Positions 58,005 through 64,000 of a stretch of DNA of 64,000 bases are shown piece by piece. Each line of letters begins with the position of its first letter. Within the stretch, counting starts at the first letter, position 1. The DNA is from Planosporangium mesophilum (GTDB lineage Bacteria > Actinomycetota > Actinomycetes > Mycobacteriales > Micromonosporaceae), in the NCBI RefSeq assembly GCF_016863255.1, contig NZ_BOON01000007.1:31760-95759 (forward strand). Reading direction: 5' to 3'. The notes below the pieces were generated by a model that searched no databases, was not told the origin of the DNA, and was given only the letters and a program-made list of their open reading frames with translations. The translations under genes and the position numbers were made by a program.

Positions 58005-59672
58005 TTACAGGAACGGTAGGTACAGCGCGGCGGCCAGGACCAGGGCGACGGCGCCGAGCACGATCGGGTTGCGGTACCAGGCACGGTCGGCGGCGTCCAT
58101 GTCGCCGGTTACGTCGATCTTGTCCACGCCGTACACCAGTCCGCTCAGCTCCGACGCCGGCTTGGGGGTGGTGAACAACGTGACGATCACCGAGACGACC
58201 ATGACGGTCACGAACGCGATGCCCGCACCCCAGAAGCTCTGGTCGAGGTCGGAGCCGTAGTGCACGACGCCGGAGCGGTACAGCACGTAGTTGGTGACCG
58301 CTGCCAGCGTGCCGGCGAGCAGGCCCCAGAATCCGGCCCACGCGGTCATCCGCCGCCAGAACATGCCGAGGATGAACGTGGCGAACAGGGGCGCGTTGAA
58401 CACGGCGAACAGCGCCTGGATGTAGTTCATGATGTTGCTGAACCCGGCCGCGATGAACGCGGTTCCGATGCCGATGATGACGCCGACGACCGTGACGATC
58501 CGTCCGGTCTTCAGGTAGTGCGCGTCGCTGCGGTTCTTGCGGATGTACGGCTGCCAGATGTCGTAGGTGAACACCGTGTTGAAGCCGCTCACGTTGGCGG
58601 CCATGCCGGCCATGAACGACGCCATCAGGCCGGTCACCGCGATGCCGAGCACCCCGTTGGGCAGCAGGTCGCGCATCAGCAGCGGAATGGCGTTGTTGTA
58701 CTGCAGGTCGCCGGCCTTCGAACCGAGGCCCTTGACGGTCACCAGGGCGATCAGGCCGGGGATGACGGTCACCGCCGGGATGATCAGTTTCGGGTACGCA
58801 CCGATGATCGGCGTGAGACGGGCGGCGGTCATGTTCCGGGCCGACAGCGCCCGCTGCACCTCGGCGAAGTTGGTCGTCCAGTAGCCGAACGACAGCACGA
58901 AGCCCAGCCCGAACACGATGCCGATCCAGCTGGCACCCAGCGGGTTGTGCGAGGTTCCGGTGCCGACCCAGGTGTGCAGGCCCGCGTCGCCGAGAGGGGA
59001 GTGGCGGACCTTGTCGAACAGCCCGGACATGCCGCCGACCTTCGTCAGGCCGACCACCGTGACCGGGATCAGACCGGCGAGGATCACGAAGAATTGCAGC
59101 ACCTCGTTGTAGATCGCCGACGACAGGCCACCGAGGGTGATGTAGATGAGCACGAACGCGGCCGCGACGATGATCGACAACCACAGCGGCCACCCCACGA
59201 GCGCGCGCATGACCAGGGCCAGGGCGTACAGGTTGACGCCGGCGATGAGCACCTGGGCGACCGCGAACGAGATCGCGTTGAGCAGGTGGGCCGGGGCGTT
59301 GAAGCGCCGCCGCAGGTACTCGGGGACGCTGTGCACCTTGGAGCCGTAGTAGAACGGCATCATCACGATGCCCAGGAACACCATGGCCGGCACCGCGCCG
59401 ATCCAGTAGTAGTGCACCGTCATCATGCCGTACTGCGCACCGTTGGCCGCCATGCCGAGGATCTCGATCGCGCCGAGGTTGGCCGACACGAACGCCAGCC
59501 CGGTCACCCACGCCGGGAGGGCCCGGCCGGAGAGGAAGAAGTCGGCGCTCGTGGAGATCGCCCGCCGTACCGCGAACCCCACCCCGAGAACGGTGACGAA
59601 GTACATCGCGAGCAGTGCGTAGTCCAGTGCGTTCAGGTTCAGGCGCAGTCCGCTCTGCGCAAGGGTTTCCAC
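58005..59672 (-). CDS. Sodium:solute symporter family transporter
   Basis: 555 residues with about 14 helices. SSS-family marks: D-F-F-L-S-G-R-A-L-P-A-W-V-T-G-L-A-F-V-S-A-N-L-G, S-V-P-E-Y-L-R-R-R-F, G-L-S-S-A-I-Y-N-E-V-L-Q-F-F, G-Y-W-T-T-N-F-A-E-V-Q-R. The overall look is closest to the vSGLT-like sugar group, which would suit the sugar-storage genes nearby, but the substrate is not certain. GTG 59672 has AGGAGG 4 bases upstream. The 84-base AT-richer gap upstream holds its likely promoter. Confidence 0.88.
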   Translation of the reverse strand: METLAQSGLRLNLNALDYALLAMYFVTVLGVGFAVRRAISTSADFFLSGRALPAWVTGLAFVSANLGAIEILGMAANGAQYGMMTVHYYWIGAVPAMVFLGIVMMPFYYGSKVHSVPEYLRRRFNAPAHLLNAISFAVAQVLIAGVNLYALALVMRALVGWPLWLSIIVAAAFVLIYITLGGLSSAIYNEVLQFFVILAGLIPVTVVGLTKVGGMSGLFDKVRHSPLGDAGLHTWVGTGTSHNPLGASWIGIVFGLGFVLSFGYWTTNFAEVQRALSARNMTAARLTPIIGAYPKLIIPAVTVIPGLIALVTVKGLGSKAGDLQYNNAIPLLMRDLLPNGVLGIAVTGLMASFMAGMAANVSGFNTVFTYDIWQPYIRKNRSDAHYLKTGRIVTVVGVIIGIGTAFIAAGFSNIMNYIQALFAVFNAPLFATFILGMFWRRMTAWAGFWGLLAGTLAAVTNYVLYRSGVVHYGSDLDQSFWGAGIAFVTVMVVSVIVTLFTTPKPASELSGLVYGVDKIDVTGDMDAADRAWYRNPIVLGAVALVLAAALYLPFL

Positions 59673-59756
59673 CGTTCCTCCTGCCGCCGGGGGGAGATCC
59701 CGGTCGCCAGGGGGGTTTCCCCAATCCCCGGAAATTCAATCACGCAAGATTCTTTA

Positions 59757-60773
59757 TTATCTGCTTGCCGGCTCCTCGGCTCGTTGGAACATGAAGAAGA
59801 GCCAGATCAGAGACGGTATGAGCAGCACGGAGCTGGCCGCGACGACGCCGAGGACGGCGTGCAGTACGACCGGGCTGGCGGCGGCCCGGTCCACGGTCAG
59901 ATCGGGGTACAGCAGGACCGGGTACTGTGCCGCGCCCCAGCCCCACAGCAGCGTGGCGACGGTGGCGGCGGCCGTGGCCCGGGCCGGGAGGTACCGCCGC
60001 CGCGCGACCAGGACGATCGAGGCCACTCCGCACAGCAGCGACAGGATCACGATCGGCAGGCCCCGGTGGGTGATCCCGTGGAGCAGGCCGGGCGCGTCCG
60101 CGCGCAGCACCGCCAGGCCGGCCAGCGCGACGACGCCGACGGCGATCCCGGTCCCGACCGACCGGCGCCGGAACGCCTCGGCGAGGTCGGTCTCGCCCGC
60201 GCGCTCCGCGTCCCTGGTGAGGTAGACGGCCGCGAGGTACGCGCAGCAGCCGACCGCGAGCAGGCCGCAGAACAGCGAGGTCGGGTTGATCCAACTGCTG
60301 ATGATCGCGCCCGACCCGATCACCGGAGGCACCCGGCCGGACGCGAGGCCGCCGGCGATCGTACCGAGCACGAACGGGGTGAGCACCGACGAGATGCCGA
60401 AGGCCAGCCCGTACGCCTTGAACTGCCAGCCCCGCTCGGTCGCCTTGCGGAACGCGTAGGCGGCGCCGCGGGCGATCACGCCGAGGGCGACGATGGTCAG
60501 CGGGATGTACAGGGTCGCGGCGAACGGGCCGAACGCGGGCGGGAAGATCGTCCAGAACAGCGTGATGACGAAGATCAACCAGACGTGGTTGGCCTCCCAC
60601 ACCGGGCCGATGGTGTGCTCCAGGAGTTCGCGCTCCAGCGCCGGGTCGAGTCTCCGGCCCCGCCGCCTGGTGGCCAGGTGCCAGATCCCGGCGCCGAAGT
60701 CGGCACCGGCGAACACCGTGTACAGGGTCAGTCCGATCCAGAGCACCCCCAGCAGGAAGACAGCCTCGGTCAT
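59757..60773 (-). CDS. cydB: Cytochrome bd ubiquinol oxidase subunit II
   Basis: 338 residues with about eight to nine helices. Typical start M-T-E-A-V-F-L-L-G-V-L-W-I-G-L-T-L-Y-T-V-F-A-G-A-D-F-G-A-G and P-V-W-E-A-N-H-V-W-L-I-F. It partners CydA in the high-affinity terminal oxidase. ATG 60773 overlaps the cydA stop by 4 bases (ATGA). The cydCD assembly ABC genes are not in the window. Confidence 0.93.
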   Translation of the reverse strand: MTEAVFLLGVLWIGLTLYTVFAGADFGAGIWHLATRRRGRRLDPALERELLEHTIGPVWEANHVWLIFVITLFWTIFPPAFGPFAATLYIPLTIVALGVIARGAAYAFRKATERGWQFKAYGLAFGISSVLTPFVLGTIAGGLASGRVPPVIGSGAIISSWINPTSLFCGLLAVGCCAYLAAVYLTRDAERAGETDLAEAFRRRSVGTGIAVGVVALAGLAVLRADAPGLLHGITHRGLPIVILSLLCGVASIVLVARRRYLPARATAAATVATLLWGWGAAQYPVLLYPDLTVDRAAASPVVLHAVLGVVAASSVLLIPSLIWLFFMFQRAEEPASR

Positions 60774-62224
60774 CGGCTCCTCCGGGCCGGCCGGTTCTCA
60801 CGGCCCGGTCGGCTTCGCTGCGCCGGCGCGCCGGGGCCCGGCTCGCCCGGTTCTGCCGGCTCCGGTGGCGCCGGCTCCTGCGGAGCGAGGCCCACGGACA
60901 CCAGATCGAGCGGGATCCGGGCCAGCCGGCGCAGGACGACGACGGTCGCGACGGTGAGCACGGTGTACACGGCGAGGACCGCGATCAGCCCTGCCCGCAG
61001 GCCGGGTTCGGGGTTGACCGCCTCCATCACCCGCATCTGCCCGAACACGATCCAGGGCTGGCGGCCGACCTCGGTGGTCACCCAGCCGGCCTCCAGCGCC
61101 AGCACCGCGGCGACGCCCGCCACGCTGCCGGCCCTCAGGAACCAGCGGGAGTGCGCCAGGTCGCGGCGGCGCCAGCGCAGGAACGCGTACCACAGTGCGA
61201 GCGCCACGAACCCGGTACCGATGCCCACCATGACCTGGAACGACAGGTGTACCGGGGTGACCGGTGGGCGCGCGTCCGGGGGTGCGATCTCCAGCCCGTA
61301 CACCACGGCGTGCGGATTCCAGTGGGCCAGGAGCGACAGCGCGTTCGGGATGTGGATCGCGTAGCGCAGTTCGCCGTCGATGTACACCCCGCCCAGCGAC
61401 AGGGGCGCGCCCGCGGTGGTGTGGGTCAGCCCCTCGATGGCGGCGAGCTTGGTCGGCTGCCATTCCGCGAGGAACTTCGCGGCCCAGTCACCGACCAGCA
61501 ACTGCACCGGGGCGAGCGCCGCGGCGACGGTGAACGGGATGGTGAAGCCGAGCCGGTGGTACCGGTCGCGCCGGCCGCGCAGCATCGCCGCGGCGTACAC
61601 CGAGGCGATCCCGAACCCGGCGACCATGAAGGCGGCGATGATCATGTGGGTGGTCTGAGGCGGGGTCGCCGGGTTGAACATCGCCTTCCACGGGTCGGCC
61701 CCGACCACCCGGCCGTTGTCGAGGTTGAAGCCGCGCGGCTGGTTCATCCACGCGTTCGCGCAGACGACGAAGAACGCCGAGGCCACGCCGGCGATGCACA
61801 GCGGAATCGCGGTCAGGATGTGCAGGGTCGGCGGCAGCCGGTCCCACCCGTACAGGTAGATGCCCAGGAAGATGGCCTCCAGGAAGAAGGCGGTGCCCTC
61901 CAGGGTGAACGGGAAGCCGATGACCTCGCCGTACACGGACATCAGCCGGGGCCACAGCAGCCCCATCTCGAAACTGAGGATGGTGCCCGAGACCGCGCCG
62001 ACCGCGAAGAGCACGCCCATCGCGCGCGCCCACCGGCGGGCCAGCAGCGTGTACGCGGGGTCGTTGCGCCGTATGCCCCGCCACTCGGCGAAGACGGTGA
62101 AGGCCGGCATGGCGACACCGAAACAGGCGATGATGATGTGCCAACCCAGGGACAGCGCCATCTGGGTACGGGCGGCGACGAGGTCACCGGGGGTCGCAGC
62201 GGCGGCTAAGCCCACGGGTCCCAT
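60770..62224 (-). CDS. cydA: Cytochrome bd ubiquinol oxidase subunit I
   Basis: 484 residues. Haem ligand region L-G-W-H-I-I-I-A (His29 here, His19 in E. coli numbering), G-x-x-W quinol motif in V-G-R-Q-P-W-I-V, and helix patterns of the CydA family. The quinol loop is of the short type. The last 40 or so residues are a Pro/Glu/Arg-rich tail, an unusual extension. Cytochrome bd supports respiration at low O2, in line with the hypoxia theme. ATG 62224; the promoter lies in 62225-62370, which has two CCCTCGGGG repeats (62251, 62269). Confidence 0.94.
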   Translation of the reverse strand: MGPVGLAAAATPGDLVAARTQMALSLGWHIIIACFGVAMPAFTVFAEWRGIRRNDPAYTLLARRWARAMGVLFAVGAVSGTILSFEMGLLWPRLMSVYGEVIGFPFTLEGTAFFLEAIFLGIYLYGWDRLPPTLHILTAIPLCIAGVASAFFVVCANAWMNQPRGFNLDNGRVVGADPWKAMFNPATPPQTTHMIIAAFMVAGFGIASVYAAAMLRGRRDRYHRLGFTIPFTVAAALAPVQLLVGDWAAKFLAEWQPTKLAAIEGLTHTTAGAPLSLGGVYIDGELRYAIHIPNALSLLAHWNPHAVVYGLEIAPPDARPPVTPVHLSFQVMVGIGTGFVALALWYAFLRWRRRDLAHSRWFLRAGSVAGVAAVLALEAGWVTTEVGRQPWIVFGQMRVMEAVNPEPGLRAGLIAVLAVYTVLTVATVVVLRRLARIPLDLVSVGLAPQEPAPPEPAEPGEPGPGAPAQRSRPGRENRPARRSR

Positions 62225-62370
62225 AGGTCCCCCTTCGACGCACAGGGGCGCCCTCGGGGTGTCGCTACCCCTCGGGGGATGGCCGAAACCGCATGATCAC
62301 ATGGTCGTCCGCGCGGGATCGGGTGATCGTCGGGCGACCGGGCGCCGGCGTCGACTATCGTCGCCTTCCT

Positions 62371-63969
62371 GTGACTACCGAGTTGAATACCCAGTGGTGG
62401 CGCGACGCCGTGATCTACCAGATCTACCCCCGCTCGTTCGCCGACGCCGACGGCGACGGGCTCGGAGACCTGCCGGGGATCACCGCCCGCCTGGATCACC
62501 TGGTCGAGTTGGGCGTCGACGCGGTGTGGCTGTCGCCGTTCTACCCGTCCCCGCAGGCCGACGCCGGCTACGACGTCTCCGACTACCGCGACGTCGACCC
62601 GCTGTTCGGCCGGCTCGCCGACTTCGACGCGCTGGTGGCCCGCGCCCACGAGCTGGGGCTGCGGGTCATCGTGGACCTCGTCCCCAACCACACCTCCGAT
62701 GAGCACCCCTGGTTCCGGGCCGCCCTCGCCGCCGGCCCCGGTAGTCCCGAGCGGGAGCGGTACGTCTTCCGGGACGAACCCAACGACTGGCCGAGCATCT
62801 TCGGCGGCTCCGCCTGGACCCGGGTCGACGACGGCCAGTGGTACCTGCACCTGTTCGACGTCAAGCAGCCCGACCTCAACTGGGACAATCCGGCGGTACG
62901 CGCGGAGATCGCCGACGTGCTGCGGTTCTGGCTCGACCGCGGGGTGGACGGCTTCCGCGTCGACGTGGCCCACGGCCTGGTCAAGACGTGGGAACCGCCG
63001 AGCGACACGGTCGACGCGCCGCCGCCGGCGGTGCCCAACGGACCCGAACCGATGTGGGACCAGGACGGCGTACACGAGATCTACCGCAGCTGGCGGAAGA
63101 TCCTCGACGAGTACCCGGGTGAGCGGATCCTCGTCGCCGAAGCCTGGGTCGACCCGGTCGAGCGGATGGCCCGCTACGTGCGGCCGGACGAGATGCACCA
63201 GGCGTTCAACTTCGCGTACCTGCTCGCGCCCTGGCGCGCCGACCCCGTACGCGAGGTCATCAACTCGTCGATCGCGGCGTGCCGGAGCGTCGGTGCGCCG
63301 ACCACGTGGGTGCTCTCCAACCACGACGTGGTGCGCCACGCCAGCCGCTTCGGGTACGCCGAGACCAACAACGAGCGTGTCGGCATCGGCGTGGACGACC
63401 CGCAGCCCGACGAGGCGCTGGGGCTGCGCCGGGCCCGCGCGGCCACCACGCTGATGCTCGCGCTGCCCGGGGTGGCGTACCTGTACCAGGGCGAGGAGTT
63501 GGGCCTGCCCGAGCACACCACGCTCCCCGACGAGGTACGCCAGGACCCGACGTGGGTGCGGTCGGGCCACACGGTGCGCGGGCGCGACGGCTGCCGGGTG
63601 CCGATTCCGTGGACGCCGGGCGGCCCGTCGTACGGCTTCGGCCCCGGCGAGGCGAGCTGGCTGCCGCAGCCGGAGTCGTGGGACCGGTACGCCCTGCAGA
63701 AGCAGCAGGGCGTCGACGGCTCGACCTACGAGCTGTACCGGCAGGCGCTGCGGCTGCGCCGGGAGTACCGGCTCGGGGCCGGAACCGTGGAGTGGCAGCC
63801 GGACGCCGGGACGGATGTGGTGAGCCTGCGTAACGGTTCCGTGCTGGTACTGGCCAACCTGGGTACCGAGCCGGTGGCGTTGCCGGCCGGGGCGCGGGTC
63901 CTGCTGGCCAGCGGGGAGCTCGACGCCGACGGCCGGGTACCCGCCGATACCGCGGTCTGGCTCCTCTGA
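62371..63969 (+). CDS. Alpha-glucosidase (GH13, oligo-1,6-glucosidase-like)
   Basis: 532 residues. GH13 motifs: Y-Q-I-Y-P-R-S-F-A-D-A-D-G-D-G-L-G-D-L-P-G-I, D-L-V-P-N-H-T-S, G-F-R-V-D-V-A-H-G-L (nucleophile Asp), I-L-V-A-E-A-W-V-D (acid Glu), L-S-N-H-D-V-V-R-H (third Asp). It releases glucose from alpha-linked oligosaccharides. GTG 62371 starts V-T-T-E-L-N-T-Q-W-W-R-D-A-V-I-Y, the usual N-terminus; the longer frame from 62293 was rejected. It is divergent from cydA. After its stop the window ends in a run of eight G. Confidence 0.93.
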   Translation: MTTELNTQWWRDAVIYQIYPRSFADADGDGLGDLPGITARLDHLVELGVDAVWLSPFYPSPQADAGYDVSDYRDVDPLFGRLADFDALVARAHELGLRVIVDLVPNHTSDEHPWFRAALAAGPGSPERERYVFRDEPNDWPSIFGGSAWTRVDDGQWYLHLFDVKQPDLNWDNPAVRAEIADVLRFWLDRGVDGFRVDVAHGLVKTWEPPSDTVDAPPPAVPNGPEPMWDQDGVHEIYRSWRKILDEYPGERILVAEAWVDPVERMARYVRPDEMHQAFNFAYLLAPWRADPVREVINSSIAACRSVGAPTTWVLSNHDVVRHASRFGYAETNNERVGIGVDDPQPDEALGLRRARAATTLMLALPGVAYLYQGEELGLPEHTTLPDEVRQDPTWVRSGHTVRGRDGCRVPIPWTPGGPSYGFGPGEASWLPQPESWDRYALQKQQGVDGSTYELYRQALRLRREYRLGAGTVEWQPDAGTDVVSLRNGSVLVLANLGTEPVALPAGARVLLASGELDADGRVPADTAVWLL

Positions 63970-64000
63970 CCGTATCGATGATGACAAACGGCGGGGGGGG

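Noticed and set aside
58260..61364. A 1034-residue plus-strand frame opposite the symporter and cydBA
   Set aside because: Highly charged repetitive composition, antisense to three well-supported membrane proteins.
63993..64000. Run of eight G at the window end
   Set aside because: Too short to interpret; it could be ordinary sequence, a slippage site or a sequence-end effect.

Overview
The window is very GC-rich, uses many GTG starts and 4-base GTGA/ATGA stop-start overlaps, and encodes Lsr2, a GlgE glucan pathway, F420-type luciferase-like oxidoreductases and DevR/DevS-like signalling proteins. Together these point to an actinomycete chromosome. Micromonosporaceae is my guess from overall flavour, not a proven placement. 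No rRNA, tRNA, CRISPR array, insertion sequence or prophage gene was seen. Almost every base is in a compact, intact gene.

Layout. 0-10 kb: the tail of a luciferase-like oxidoreductase, an asparagine synthase, a divergent acetate-kinase homologue behind a DHA2 exporter (whose start codon sits in a perfect 48-bp palindrome), an F420-type oxidoreductase, a DUF2231-Rieske protein, a MarR-controlled exporter and a methyltransferase. 10-21 kb: a stress/dormancy island with a cold-shock gene, a DevS-like GAF-GAF histidine kinase, a DevR-like regulator, a CBS protein, a cyclic-nucleotide-binding protein, a USP-aldolase-USP operon, an orphan V-ATPase C/AC39-like protein, a GAF-GAF sensor lacking its ATPase domain, and a DUF1876 (Rv1738-like) protein. 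21-32 kb: glgC, glgA, glgB, maltokinase, treS, glgE and pgm, a complete set for moving carbon between glucose phosphates, trehalose, maltose-1-phosphate and alpha-glucan.

32-43 kb: an ECF sigma factor with its putative anti-sigma protein, a Tat-exported beta-propeller-like protein, an operon of SerA-type dehydrogenase, FAD-linked oxidase and benzoylformate-decarboxylase-like ThDP enzyme, two proteins of unclear role, an erythromycin-esterase-family protein and a DJ-1/PfpI protein. 43-52 kb: a second cold-shock gene with the same long leader as the first, lsr2, an FHA protein, an HRP1-like CBS protein, an F420-type oxidoreductase, and a two-component system divergent from a lipoprotein/adaptor/ABC/FtsX operon. 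52-64 kb: a large zinc-ribbon/cyclase/ATPase protein, an acyl-ACP desaturase behind an inverted repeat, polyphosphate kinase 2, a solute symporter, cytochrome bd oxidase and a GH13 glucosidase.

How it fits together (inference). Low-oxygen signalling (DevSR-like pair), USP and CBS proteins, the DUF1876 protein, cytochrome bd, polyphosphate kinase and a storage-glucan pathway would suit a programme for surviving hypoxia or starvation. Two matching DevR-box-like sequences lie in divergent intergenic regions of the 10-21 kb island. The most unusual items are the ATPase-less GAF sensor with a lost phospho-acceptor His, the conserved hairpin-bearing leader shared by the two cold-shock genes, the acetate-kinase homologue lacking key catalytic residues, and the orphan AC39-like protein.
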